This document shows, piece by piece, positions 35,334-47,594 of a stretch of DNA of 64,000 nucleotides. Both the position numbers and the translations under genes were made by a program. Source of the stretch: Daedaleopsis sinensis (Eukaryota > Basidiomycota > Agaricomycetes > Polyporales > Polyporaceae). The notes under the pieces were generated by a model. The model was not told where the DNA came from and did not search any database. It saw only the letters and a list, made by a program, of their open reading frames with translations. The stretch covers positions 2,976,001-3,040,000 of the forward strand of contig CM066307.1 of the NCBI GenBank assembly GCA_033807695.1, in the 5' to 3' direction. Positions within the stretch are counted from its first letter, which is position 1; each line of letters opens with the position of its first letter.

Positions 35334-38300
35334 GCCGGAGGTCTATGGGGTGGTGTACCTCAGCGACCGATGCCGCGAGGGTAGAGTCGGGGGGAAGGAG
35401 GGAGGGGAGAGGAGGAGGGCCGGAGACGGGTTGGTGGGCCGGGGTGCCGCAGGGGCGGACGGATGGGCGGGGTGGGGGAGGGCGGACGACGAGCTCGGAT
35501 CGCTCGAGGGAGCGGAGGAGGAGGGAGGAGGGAGGGGATAAGGACGGGCGATGAGGACGGTGGTGGTGGGAGGGAAGAGCGGTCGGGGGCAACGTGAGTT
35601 CGGCGAAGCCCTGAATAACGGTATACACGCTCAAACACAAATCGGTGGCGGAGCCTGAACAGCCGCCCGCCTCTTCTCCCTTCCGCTTTTCTGCTCCCCT
35701 CGACCGCCTGTTTGGCTCTCTGACGTCCTCGCTGTACGCCTGTATGTCCCGACGGATGTTCCCAGCAAAGACCGAGGCCCGTCGACGCACTCACGGGTGT
35801 GGCAGCGAGGAAGAGGAGGATGTGACCGGCGGTGACGGTAAGGTGTGACAGGCCGTATATGGAAGAGCGCCCGCGCCACCCCGTGTTGACGCCGGGGACG
35901 GAGGTGCATTCACCGTTCGGACAGTGCGCGTTGTGGTCCGGGCTACGCGCTACACCTCCACTCAGCTTGCCAGCCAGCGCCACGCTGGAACGGGTTTGCA
36001 GCTGCAATGTGCAGCCATATCCCTGCCTATACATCCTCGACTGCCTCATGCGCATTATCTACCATCTCGAAGGCCAGATGACCCACCCCGCGACCACCCC
36101 CGGAATGCTTCCTGCCCTCCAAATCCCCCTCTGCTCCCCCTATTATTCCACAACTCGCTGGATGCACATTCCGTCTGTCTCCGCACCTCCCCGGCGATAG
36201 CTCGGCACCTCCATCTGCCACGCAGTACGCCCCGGCTCGACACCCGGCTGCGCACGGCGAACAGCACGGTGGCCAATCGCGCACGACGACGAGTGAGAAC
36301 TCTTGGGCGATGGGCAGGCTGGACGCGTCCCAACGACAGCGCCCCGTCGAGCGGTCTGGACGCGTACGTCGACCACACTTATGGCACCCGCACAGATCGA
36401 GCTCGCAACTTTCGCGCATGCACAGCGTTTGGCGTCGCTCGAGAGCAGGCCATTCCCATCTACGACCTCCAACACACACAGTACTCGAGCGAGACCACAC
36501 AGTACTCGAGCTCGCGTTTTCCGAGGCGCGAACCTTGCCCGTCTTCGCTATGACGCACGCCCGGGGACGCACGCACGACGGAGGCCCGGAACGAATCGCC
36601 TGATAGGGACTACCGCCGGCCCACTGCGTCCCGATCGTCCTCGGACGTCCTGCCTCTTCGCGCTCCTCCGCATCGCAGTGCTGCTCGCGGTGGCGAGGAG
36701 TGGCGACGGCGGTCCTTGCGCCCAATGCAGTGCGTCCGCACACGCTCGCCCGCCGAGCACCCGACGGCCTCTCAGCCCCACGGATATCAATCAAATAGCC
36801 GTGCCGAAGCCATGTACCTGGATTCATCGGCGCGTACACTCTTACTTCCGTTGCGCGCGCAGTTCTTACTCTACCTCCATCGAACTTTGTAGGAGTGTTC
36901 TTTGAGGCACTAGCTACGGGTGTACCAAAAGGTAAGTTTATGCAGTCACATTTGAAGGAGATACGGAAGTTACAAAACGGACTTTTGCAAAACCCCCTCA
37001 TGAAGTCCACCGCCCAGGCTTTGACGTCGTAAGTACTTCCTCCGCCTCCAGATGATTTAGACTTCCCTAATAATCCCGTATACCGCGGCGGCATGACCCC
37101 CACAATCTGGGTGTTACGTATCCATCTACCCAAGCGGGCAACTGTCTCATGGGCCGCCGACTGCCGCCGACTGCCCAAATGTGTGCGGTGCCCTTCGCAA
37201 CGCCCCGTTAACCAAACACGGATCCCTGGTGTTTCCTGACGACGACAGCCAGACATCCTAGTCATAGATGCCCAACATGGACCTCAGCTCCGCCGTCCGA
37301 CATCCCCTTTATGGCCTGCACGTCCGAGTCGCTCGCCGGCGTCACCCATGTCACACTTGCATCCGTACTGCCACGATCCCCCATGCGCCATGCTCGAGCC
37401 GCTGCACCGACATCTGACGTCCGCTGATCCGGAAACTCTTACCTCCGCGCTGCGGCCTGTGGGGTGCGTCACGTCCCCCGCTCTCAAATCTGAAGATCTC
37501 ATGGCCCGCACAGATATCCGTGCTCGCGCGACGGGACAAGACGTTCTCGCCCTGTCCACCAGCTTCACTACCTAATCCGCGCGCACGCGCAGAGCCCAGA
37601 CCCCGTCCATCCGCGGCAGCCAGCCATCTCCCGGGCCACCTCCCATATTGGACCAGGACGCCCCCCTCCTCACGTACTTGCGAGCGACTCGCCAGACCGA
37701 CCTAGACGACCCCGAATGTCAATTGTGCATTGTTCGCGCATTGTGCACCTCTCAGCGCGAACGTCGAAGCAACCCCTTTACGTCCCATCCGTCCGTCGCT
37801 CGACGAAGCCGTCCGTCCCTCCTTCTCAAAGTTCTCGTTCCCATGGGGTCCTTTTAAGCACTGACCACTGACTACTGAGCACGAATCCGGACGGAGTGTA
37901 AGTAACATGTTGGACGCCGACGTACGAGAGCGCCAAGCAGAGGGCCTGGACCAGGACTTTTGAAATCGCTCTTGGCCCTCTACAAGACACCGCCGGCGGG
38001 AATCCCCAGTCCAAATAGCGCAATACCACTCCTGTGGCTCCCCCTGGCTCCCCCGTTCATGACGCAGCGGCGCGGTTCGCGTCTGCGCAGACCAAGGTCT
38101 AGCCGCACCTCTGCGTCCCCCGCGTGGCCCGTGGACATGGACTGAGACGTGCACGTCACGGTCGCCCACCCGCCGTCAGGGTACACATACCGTACGTATG
38201 CACATGTGGAAGTGGAAGTGGATGCGGATGCGGATGCGGATGCTCCAGCCGAACATCCAATCCAAGTTGGAAATCGCGTCCGAACGCGTCCGCGGGAGGA

Positions 38301-39283
38301 GCGCCCTAAGACCGTGCAGTATCCACAACTTACAAGCCGGGAGTTTCGCAGTCGCACTGCGTCCGCCCGCGGCAGTCACAAAGGACGTGACACCGAAAAC
38401 GAAAAAGAATCCGCCCGACGAAGCGACGTCCTGCTCCGAGATCGGCCCGCCGCCTGGGCTGACCACCGTCCTCTCAGATTCCTCTGGCGTGCGGTACGTA
38501 CTACTTCCACATCCCGCACCATGCGGCGGTCGTCGTGTCCGCTGTGAAGAAAACATACGATTGCAACTGCAGCCGGAGGGGATACCGGGCTAGGGTGCAG
38601 AATCCTAGACGCTCGCACAACGGGGAGCAGTAGACGGTGAGACGGTGACGAGGGGAGGCGACTCGGGACGCAATGTACACAAGCGTTGTATTTGTGTTTG
38701 TATTTGTACAGTCCCAGTGACGAACACGAACACGATTAGTACCTAGTTATACACGTACGGAGCATATATACAAGGGAGCGTAGCTAGCTGTAGGAGGAGG
38801 GGGGATTCACAACGACAAGTATACGACCGCGGTGAACAGCCCACTCCGAAGAAAACGTAAACGCAGATGCGGACGCGCTCAATCTGCCTCCGCATTGTGC
38901 CTCGAAAGTATCAACATGGCGGAACACGGCTGGCGTGGCTGCTGCGAGGCGTATACATTACGAAATAAGGAGGGGTGCGGAGGACAAGACAGGCCAATCT
39001 GGCCCCGGTCGACTAAGTCGAGGGAGCCGCGAGTCGCGAGCGAAGAGGCGGAAGGAAAATCCAGCAACAACCACGATAACTCTACAGAGACACGGAGCGA
39101 GCGGTCGAGGTCGCGCCCGGACGCATGTCCAGACCCGATCGACATAGAATACACTGGCGAGGGGTGGGGACACGACGAGATAGCCGTGGGTCTACAGTGC
39201 GATGCGAAACAATGTTCATGGCCTAGAAGGCTGGGGTCGTAATGGCTCACGAGGAGGAGCCGGTCGCGGGCGATTCTGAATGA
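35334..39283. other. 3.9-kb region without a supported gene
   Basis: Lies between the SWI1-like start and the stop codon of the VTT-domain gene. GC content stays high and ORFs occur on both strands. The longest is 412 codons on the minus strand, 36027-37265. None shows a family motif, a credible intron pattern or compositional order like the neighbouring genes. It contains a direct repeat of CACAGTACTCGAGC around 36476-36515 and a GGATGC repeat near 38217. A long upstream regulatory region, an untranslated leader or a non-coding RNA gene are all possible. Confidence 0.5.
38217..38243. repeat. GGATGC hexanucleotide repeat
   Basis: Four tandem GGATGC units after two GGAAGT units, in non-coding sequence. 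Confidence 0.85.
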
Positions 39284-41054
39284 TCACAGGAGAAGGTCGT
39301 CGACGTCTGTCCGCACCTCCGTCCGAGGCGCTCCGGATCCCTGGGGGTCGTCTGGCTTGATGATGAGTGCTGGGCCCGCTTCGAGAATGACGTCCTCGTC
39401 GCTGTCCTCAGAGCCCAGATCGCTCTCGTCATCCGACAGGAGGATGAGCGGTTGTGCCTTGCCCTTGCGGGGGTCCAAGCGCGGACCTTCCGCGAGCAGC
39501 CGGTCGCCGTCCTCCGCGATCTCCTCTGCGGCCTCAGCCTCGGCCTCAGCGTCTGCGACAGTCGCGATCTCACGCTTGAAGTAGTACCGCAGACCGACGG
39601 GGATCATAACGCCTACGACGACGGCCGAGAGCATGAGGAAGTTCTTCCACGAGATGAGGTGGAAGTCGTCCGCGGACGTCATGTCATCGAGGCTGTTGCC
39701 GATCGTCGTGTGGATAACGGTCACGCCGAAGATGCCCAAGAACGTGCTGATCCAGAACGGGATGATTCCGATGCCAACGTGAGGGCAGATGACATTCACC
39801 ACCCAGTGTGGGGGTAGAGGGGCGATGCGTAGGACGATGAGGAATGAAATCATGTCGTCCTTGTGCGCTCGGAGCTTGTCCGCCCAGACGTCGAGCTTAG
39901 CCTTCCACTTCGGCATAGTGAGAAGAGCAGGCCCTAGTGCGGCACTGATGAGGTAGCATAGCGTCGCACCGGTCGCGACGCATGCGCACGCCAAAGGTAA
40001 CGCTCTTGGTACGCCCCATACGGCCCCGCCGAGGATAGAGAGGTACATAGACCCCGGTAGTGAGAAGGCTTGCAAGCTAGGGGCAGAATTGTCAGCGCCA
40101 TAGGTCTATGCGAGATGAGAAGACCGATCGGTCTGAATAGGGCGTGTATGTCGGTCTGACGGGAGTTCTCACCGAAGCCGTTACAAATAAGGACCCGAAG
40201 TCAGCGCCATACGCCAAGCGTCAAAGGCTGCGGTCATGGTTGGCCCACACGTAACTTGAGAAAGCAAGCCCGGCATGTCGAGTAAAAGATTGCAGCAGAG
40301 CAAAGGTTCATCCCATACGATATCTCCCCATAGCGTAGAAAGTAAAAGCGTATGGGACGATGCTCTACAAGCGAGCAGGGGAACGTAGACCGGGAATCAC
40401 AGAGAGCAGGGAAGAAGACACTAAACTGCACTCACAAGAAATATGTGATCACATAGCAAACAACGATCCGGTACGGGTAGATGTCGCGGTACTTCTTCAG
40501 CAGCGTGTTCAGAGCTTGCAGCTCGACGAAGCTCTTTGGGATCTTGAGCATCGGCCTGTCCTGCCTGTTGTGGATCGGGGGCTAAGCACAAACCGAACCA
40601 AAGCGGATGGAGGGACGTACTCTTCGAGCGTCGGCAGGGCGAGCCAGAGGGTGCCCCCGAGAACGATCGTACTGCACGCAAAGATTGCAGCCATCTTCAG
40701 CGTGGCGTTCCATATCAGTCTGCGCGAGGACGGCTGGGGCGGCGGGAGGGCGCCGTAGCTGGCGTCGGAGTGGTCGGAAAGGAGGGAGGTGCGGGAGGTC
40801 GGGGAGGGGGCGTCGAAGACGGTAGCCATGGAGTATGCGGACCTGTTGTCGGGCACGGTGATGTGGTGGTCCGAGAACGGTGTTCTTGGGTCGTTGGACG
40901 GGTATGGGGACATGCTACTCGTCGGGCGGATGAGAGGCGGGGCGGCAGCGGATGAGGGTGAATTGGAGAGAGAGGCGGACGCCGGACGGAGCTGTAGCCC
41001 CGAGCGCTCGGCCACCCACGTGCATGCCACTTTGGGAACAACCACCGACGACAT
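39284..41054 (-). CDS. VTT/SNARE-associated Golgi-domain membrane protein, TMEM41/Tvp38-like
   Basis: Polytopic membrane protein of the VTT (DedA-like) superfamily. Relatives such as TMEM41B and VMP1 act as ER lipid scramblases in autophagosome and lipid-droplet biology. Minus-strand exons 40621-41054, 40436-40555 and 39284-40076 total 1347 nt, or 448 residues. After a disordered Ser/Pro-rich N-terminus comes a first helix (KMAAIFACSTIVLGGTLWLAL). The VTT core follows: IPKSFVELQALNTLLKKY, QAFSLPGSMYLSILGG, and the re-entrant-type motif RIAPLPPHWVVNVICPHVGI. The C-terminal 90 residues are acidic and cytosolic in character. QAFSLPGS and APLPPHWVVN match the TMEM41 branch. The start is uncertain: ATG 40913 is an in-frame alternative. 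The second intron (40077-40435, 359 nt) is unusually long. Confidence 0.85.
40077..40435 (-). other. Long intron in the VTT-domain gene
   Basis: 359 nt with standard GT and AG ends on the minus strand, several times the local median. The joined protein is continuous through a conserved membrane segment. No RNA gene recognised. Confidence 0.65.
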
Positions 41055-42399
41055 ATTCACCGAGTCCCGACATAGGGCCTGACCTCGTCCCCTTCCACCG
41101 ACATGCGTAGCGGCCATTACATCTGATATAAACACAGGTATGGCGAGGATGCGTGATCCCCCAGCTGTCTGCAGTCACTTTGGCTGCACATCCGCGACGT
41201 ACCATGGCACCGGCGGTACCGTTTTAGGACTCGGCTCTGGCCGGTTGGATGTACCATAACCACATCGCCCAAAAAGCTCTAATTGCAACATCCAACTAGT
41301 AACAGTCAAAGGTGGCAGTATAGTGGTGTACGCCGAAGGACCGTACTCGAGACCGGAGCTGCTCAGTACAATTCACAACAGCGTGCACAAATTCCAGTGA
41401 CGGGATTGCACTTAAGTAGAGTGAGAGAGCATGTACTGTGCTCTGGCACTGGTAGTGGTTAAGGTAGAGTGCGACTCTCCAGATTCGGGGCTTCACTCAG
41501 CAATCGTTCATGCTTCAAACAGGAAGATCGATATCATGTTCCGCACCGGTCCGTCGAAGCTGCTCTGGCAACGGTCGAGACTCCAGACGAATTCAGTGTT
41601 TCGTGGGTGGTAGCTGAGTTCCGTGTACATGCACCCACAACAGAACAGCCACGGTCCGCGCCGGACTATTCTACTGTGCGATGATGGGCTCGAAGACACC
41701 TTGGAGTAGATCCAGCCGGTGCGGTGCCACCGGGAACCGTCATGTCGACAAGAGGGGCCCGGGGGCTACGGACTTGTGGAGAAGCTCGGAAAGTCAGCAA
41801 ATGTTTCAGCGACTGATATGTCGCTATACTAGTCCATCGGCAGTGATTTGGGGGCCTTTATTGGAAGGCATTGCGCCCCATGCCAAGATCTGACCTTGCG
41901 CAAGATATAACGAGGAGGGATGATCTATGGAAAAGCGCTAGGGGGGCCTGAGGCCTGGCCGGTTGCCCAATGCGGCAAATTGGGCTGCAGAGGGGTAGGA
42001 GAAATTCCCTGTGTTTCCTCGACCGAGGACGTGGGACGTCGTGCTGGCAGATGGACTCTGAATGATATTCCCTGGACGTCGGGCGAAAATGATGCGGGCG
42101 GCTGCGTGTAGTACAAAGCAAGCATGACGGTGCCGAGTACGAGCGTCCGATAGACCTGGAAAGTAGAGAAAACGTCAGCGGATGTGAGCACAAAGGATGT
42201 GCATGGAAAAGACATAGCAGACGAGGATGCTATGGAAGGCGATGTCGAGCGGGCGCAGAAGGGGAGGAGAGAAGAACGTCGGAGGTTATAGCAGGGCATG
42301 TGAGAGACGCTGAAAGGCGCGTCTTACGGGGGGGTCGGGCGCTGACAACATAGTTGATAATCTTCGTCTCGTCGACCCCGACGTCCACCATCGTTGACC
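41055..42399. other. Divergent intergenic region
   Basis: 1345 bp between the VTT gene start and the Zn2Cys6 gene start, presumably two promoters. ORFs are short and featureless. Confidence 0.5.
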
Positions 42400-45300
42400 A
42401 TGACACACCTCTTGCCCCCCCACGCGGATCTAAACCTCGGCCACTCTTCTCTCCAATCTGCGCTCCAGATCGATCCCAACCAGCAACCAAACGCGCAGCA
42501 ACAACAAGCGCAGCAACAACAACAGCAGACACCCCCGACCCCGGTCTCCCAATCGACGTCCAGGAAGCGAAGGAAAGGGAATGAGAATGGAGACGAGACG
42601 TCGCATCCGGCGGAACCGCGACGTCTAAGGCGTTCGCATGAAGCGTGCGCACGATGCAGGAGCAAGAAAATCAAGGCAAGTCCCGTCGGGCGACACCGAC
42701 GGCAAATTCCCCGTCTGACCTCCAAGTCCGCTAACGTCCGGGGCCACGGTCTTTCGTCCAGTGCGACTCCAAGCATCCTCGCTGCACGGCCTGCGCAACT
42801 GCCGGCACCCCCTGCCACCAGGAAGACCGCCATCGCCAGACTCTCACCCCTCGCGGACACACCGAGCGCATCGAGCGTCAACTGCTCCAGTGCGAGGCCC
42901 TCCTCAAGCGGCACTACCCCCTCTTTGATCTCAACGACCTCGACAACATCCTCGCGCGCGAGGGCATCGACATCGACACCAGCGACAATGCCGTCTCGAA
43001 CACCTTCCAGTTCGCGCCCAACTCCCCCCAGCAAGGCCCCAGTCGCGGCTACCCGCTGCGGACCGAAGGGCCACCCGGGAGCGGGTCGCCCACGAGAGGG
43101 TACCCGTATCCCGGACCCCCACCGCCGCCGCCTGCGCCCGGGCAGCCCATGATCCCTCCTGGCTACCACGGACCGATGCCCATGCACTATCCGCCGTACC
43201 CTCCGCCGCACATGATGCCCCAGGGCCCGCCGCCGCCGGGGTACGATCCGCGCATGGTTCCGCCCTTCCAGCACCCGCTTGGTCCCCACCCTGGTGGTCC
43301 GCAGCGGCCGCCGTCGCCGCACGAGATCCGCGGCCAGGACCCGCACTCGCATGACATGTCCAACACGCAGGTGAGTGCATCGTGTCCTCCGTCCGTCCGT
43401 CCGTCCGTTCGTGCCTCCCCTCGTTCAAATGGCACCGCAGGCCATCCTGCCGAGTTACGTTTTCTCTTCCACACCACGAGAATGGCAAAAAGTGGGAGGA
43501 AAGGCTATTCTTCGAGAGAAAAGGTGACTACGAGGAGCACCTTTTCCTTCGCAGAAATCCAAGGCCTGCCTGTCATGATCGCTCAATGAAGTTCATATCG
43601 ACTTGTGTGCGCACTCTTCAATGGAAGATCCGGCAGGCAATCCCTAACTATCTCTTCGAGAGGAAAGGGACTACGAGCTTTCGCAAAAATTCCGGTCCTA
43701 TTTGCCGTGCACTCACCGGGGCCACCATGAGATACAACACGACTTTACATCCGGTTCGCATCCGGTTCTCTAGCCAAATGTGTTTCGCGTGCCACTCCAC
43801 GTATATCTTAGTCCCATGCTGGTTACATGCAGCATTTGAATTGTAACCAGCACGGGACAGGGATTCTGCGGTGCAGTGCAAGTGTCTTTGTGATGGGACA
43901 CTTGGACAATGGAAAGTCATATTTGGCCAATGATTACACTGGGATCAGAATGCAACAAACTGTTACATGGGTCGCTGTCCCCGGTATCACCTCCAATATT
44001 CGAATCTGGATTTGTGGACAGTGTCCACCTTGGTGGAACACTCGCGAGAGCCTCGCCAGCCCTCGAGAGAAGAAGCTTAAGGAGTGCGTGCATACCAGGT
44101 GCGCAAAACCGCACCTGCAGAGGCCTCGCCAGTGTGTGCCCGATCAGCTACTGCTTCTCCATGCAATGACAAACGGCCGCCAACCACTGAGCTCAATTGA
44201 TTGGTGCCTGCCTGCCGTTTGGGTTATCTTGACGCAATGGATCGTGGTCTGGCGCATGGATCATGTGCTCAATTCGCCGCCGAAGAAACACGGTTGGGTG
44301 GTTCTCTGGACGCTGCTAACGGGCTGAACTCTGTTGTAGGCACTCGCGAAGACGTTTGGTGTGGCGACCGCGATCATGAACGACGTGAACATTCCTCCGC
44401 TCGACAAGGAAGACCTCGCTGTCGGCTCTGCTGCGCTCATCTCAGGGCGCGACCGAGAGATGTGCGAGCCGTCGCTGCCACGGGACGCGTCCAAATGGAT
44501 CACCGTCTCGATGCGGCGGAACAGCGTCTCTGGGGGCCCGCCTCTCAACTCGAGCCCCACCCAGAGCCAGACGCCGCCGGGGGCGACAGTGTCCGTTTGG
44601 CTGCCCAAGTCTCGTGAGAACATGGTGGACATCCTCGACGCCTACTTCACCCGCCTCAACTTCCACCGTCCCGTCCTCATGCGCGGCGACTTCGAGTCCA
44701 CCCTCAACAAGCTCTACAACGGCGACGCCGTCCCCCACGACCCGGGCTTCGTCTGCAGCACCTACCTGGTCCTCGCCCTCGGCACCCTCAGCGAACTCAA
44801 TCACCGCATGGCCAAGCTCGAGAGCGCTGGCCAGTCCGCTGCCTCCGTCGGCCCGAACATGAAGAACCTCATGCCGCTCGACTGGCCAGAACACGACGAG
44901 TTCTTCCAGCTCGCGCTCTCTGTCAAGCCCGATCTCAGGGTCACCGTCTCCAGTCTTCAAGCGCTCATTCTCCTCCACTGGTACCTGTATACCGAGGTGA
45001 GCTCCCCTCGTGAGACCCGGGGGCGTCTACCTGCCGTCGGCTGACCATCCTCACAGCGACAGGGACGGACGCTCTGGCGTCTGGTCGGAAGCCTCGTCCG
45101 ACTTGCGATCGAGCTTGGGCTGCACCACGACCCCACCTCGCAGGACAACGTGTTCTCGCCCGACGAGTGCCAGCTCCGGATCCGTCTGTGGGCGATTGTG
45201 CTCGTGCACGACCGCGGGACGTCTATCCAGCTCGGACGGCCGCTCGCCATCGCCCCGTCGGACTCGAACACCCCCCGCCCGACGCGCGGCAAGGGCTCTG

Positions 45301-46643
45301 ACATCTCGGAGCATTTCGTCCTCAGCGCACCGGTGGCGGAGATCCAAGCCGATATCATCAACTCGCTCTATGCCCCGACGAGACAGACGGCAGACTCGAT
45401 CATGCGCCACGCTAACAGGATCATGAGGAGCATGGTCGTCTTTCGGCAGCAACTGCCGGACCACTACAAGTGGTTCTTCGGCGGCACTGAAGACTGGTCT
45501 ATCGAGAAGCGCACTAAACTCGTGGCTGACATTACCGAGGACGAGGGCCTGACCCTGCTCAAGATCGGTATGACCAAAGTGCTCCTCCTCCGGGCGCTGT
45601 TCAGCTCGAAGGAGCTGGAATACGCCCAGAGGCACCGCGCGCTCGTTGACGGTGAGTGCCATGCGCCTCCCCTCCCGTCATACATAGCGGTCTGACTGTG
45701 TCTGCAGCCATCGTGACCTCTCACAACATTATCGTGGTGCACAACCAGCTGATCCGGTTCCCGGATATCGCCTTCTTCGTCTCGCCGATCCCGCTGCACA
45801 TCGCTGCCATGGTCATCCTGTACGGGCACATGTCGCGCTGCGACCGCATCCCACGCCAGATTGCGATGGAGGACGTCTGGATGGCGCTCGACATGCTGCC
45901 CTCGTTCCGGTTCCGGTGGGAGCGCAAGGACCTGAACGGCGGGCATCCGCTCATCTCGAAGCTCGCGGAGAAGGTGCTGGACGTGAACCTGCACCAGGTC
46001 GCGCCGACGGGGCCCTCGTGGCTGCTCGCGGAGCAGGACTGGGAGGGCGAGCACACGTTCTCCCCGAAGCCGGCCGCGAAGGGCCAGCAGCCCGGGCAGT
46101 CCCCGGGCACGCCCAAGGTGGGCGGGCCCCCGCAGTATGGCGGGCCGGGCGGGCACCCGCTCGCGATGAAGAGCAGCAGTCTGAGCCCGGGCGCACACCA
46201 CCCCAACCACAACGGCAACAACGGGAACGGGAACGGGGCGGACGGGAACGGCGGGGGCCCGCCGAAGATGCCGGACCTGCCCCCGTACTACTTCTACCCG
46301 TTCTACCCGGACGGGCCTGGCGGGGGAGGAGCACCCGCGGGCCTCGCGTACCCGTACCAGCCGAGCCAGGACCAGTACGTGCTCGAGGAGAAGGACACGA
46401 CGGTGACGCCGACGGTGAACACGACGATGCAGATGCAGCAGTGGAGCGGGGTGAGTGCCGGTCGTCCACCACGCTGAGTCGCGTTCGTCCAGGGCTGAGA
46501 GGAGTGTGTGTGTATGGGTACTGCTGGTACTGGTGTCTGTCTCTGTGCGTGTGTTGCTGACGTCCGCTTGTGCCCCCTTATTTGCGCAGGCGCAAAGGCC
46601 CGCTCCCCCGCCGTTCGGGCCCCAGCCTCAGTCCCAACCCTAG
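42400..46643 (+). CDS. Zn2Cys6 transcription factor with fungal-specific regulatory domain
   Basis: DNA-binding regulator in the nucleus. Exons 42400-42675, 42762-43370, 44340-44996, 45057-45651, 45708-46450 and 46590-46643 give 2934 nt, or 977 residues. The N-terminus has a Gln run, a basic stretch (RKRRKGN) and the binuclear zinc cluster ACARCRSKKIK then CDSKHPRCTACATAGTPC, from about residue 82. A Leu-containing linker (RIERQLLQCEALLKRHYPL) may dimerise. A Pro/Gly/Tyr-rich segment follows. The middle homology (fungal transcription factor) domain covers about 300-800, for example AYFTRLNFHRPVL, RLAIELGLHHDP, RIRLWAIVLVHDR and LGRPLAIAPSD. The C-terminus is Gly/Asn/Pro-rich. Two introns are odd: a GC-AG intron inside the zinc cluster and a 969-nt intron. 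The target pathway cannot be deduced. Confidence 0.93.
42676..42761 (+). other. GC-AG intron within the zinc-cluster codons
   Basis: Donor AAG|GCAAGT and acceptor GTCCAG|TGCGAC. Splicing here joins the third and later cysteines of the zinc cluster in frame. No GT donor at this place gives the motif. Confidence 0.8.
43371..44339 (+). other. 969-nt hairpin-rich intron of the Zn2Cys6 gene
   Basis: Donor CAG|GTGAGT, branch-like GCTAAC about 20 nt before acceptor TGTAG|GCA. The flanking exons join in phase. Inside are a TCCG microsatellite (43388-43409), an 8-bp perfect hairpin (43519-43545), a 15-bp near-perfect inverted repeat (43813-43856), a 7-bp hairpin (44097-44116), a tandem ATCCGGTTC pair near 43750, and two copies of GCCTCGCCAG near 44050 and 44124. 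Its composition is poorer in GC than the exons. Could be a decayed mobile element or a structured intronic RNA. Confidence 0.75.
43813..43856. repeat. 15-bp near-perfect inverted repeat
   Basis: CCCATGCTGGTTACA and TGTAACCAGCACGGG flank a 14-nt loop; the arms pair at 14 of 15 positions. Confidence 0.85.
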
Positions 46644-47594
46644 GCGTAGGCGTGGACCTCGACCCCCGAACGCTGGCGCCCGCCTTCCTAAACACTGTAT
46701 CCATCTGGCCCGAGTGTATGTTTTAGGTTGTTATTTTCCCGTTCGGTATTGGGCCTTTACTGGTCCGACGCACATCGTAGTACAGTACTTTCTTACTTAT
46801 CGCCACGTCCGGCTATCCTATTTCTAGTCAGTCCCTCTCTCTCTTTCTCGCTTGCCCAGCGCCCGCCTGCGATATGCTACCACCCTCCCCATGGTCGTCC
46901 TTCCCTCCCGTGGCGCCTTACTGTATTCTAGTTCTGCTACGCTACGATTTGGCTACGATACCGCGACTGCGATTGCTCCCGGACCCGTCCAATTCGTTCT
47001 GGGCCGCCAGCTGCCGCTGCGTGGCTACGTATACTTGTCCTGCTCTGCATACCGCGTCTAGTACGATATGCGTAACCCTCTGCCTCCTCTCTGTCTTCCT
47101 CTCTCCTTTCTCGCTTGCTCTGAGTACTGTCAGCGTTGCCGCGCGGCCCGGATATGTGTAATGTATGTATGCTCTTGTTGGGAAAAATACATGCCCGGTC
47201 GAGGCTGCGCGTTACATATGTGCGAATCTACGGTAAATGACGGAGGGGTACGATGGATGTATAGATGAACGGGAGTCGAGAGTCCGGAGTCGGGAAGAGG
47301 TCGCCAGTGGATAAACAAGAATGAAGATGGTGGGATGCCGATAGCAGTGTGGTGATAACGAAAATCTATGTGAGATGGTGCGAGGGGATAGTAGCTGAGA
47401 GATAGTTGTGGGAGAAGAGATTAGCCATAAGCATAGTAGAGATACAGCGAACAGAGGACTATAAGATAGGAGTAGAATGCGGGGCGGGAGGACGTGTGCG
47501 GTTCCAGTCCCATTGCACAGTAGCCGCGAGCGTGAATGCGGGTTTTCAGCCATGCGTTATCAGTGTCGAGGTGGGGGTCGTGCGCGTGCGGAGA
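46644..47594. other. Convergent intergenic region
   Basis: 951 bp between two stop codons. Pyrimidine-rich 3' sequence, no gene supported. Confidence 0.55.

Noticed and set aside
36027..37265. 412-codon minus-strand ORF
   Set aside because: No motif, Cys/Arg-rich random-looking composition, no introns in a genome where nearly all genes have them. Kept only as part of the gene-free region.
43371..44339. Coding exon inside the long intron
   Set aside because: The flanking exons join in phase without loss, and ORFs inside show no family similarity.
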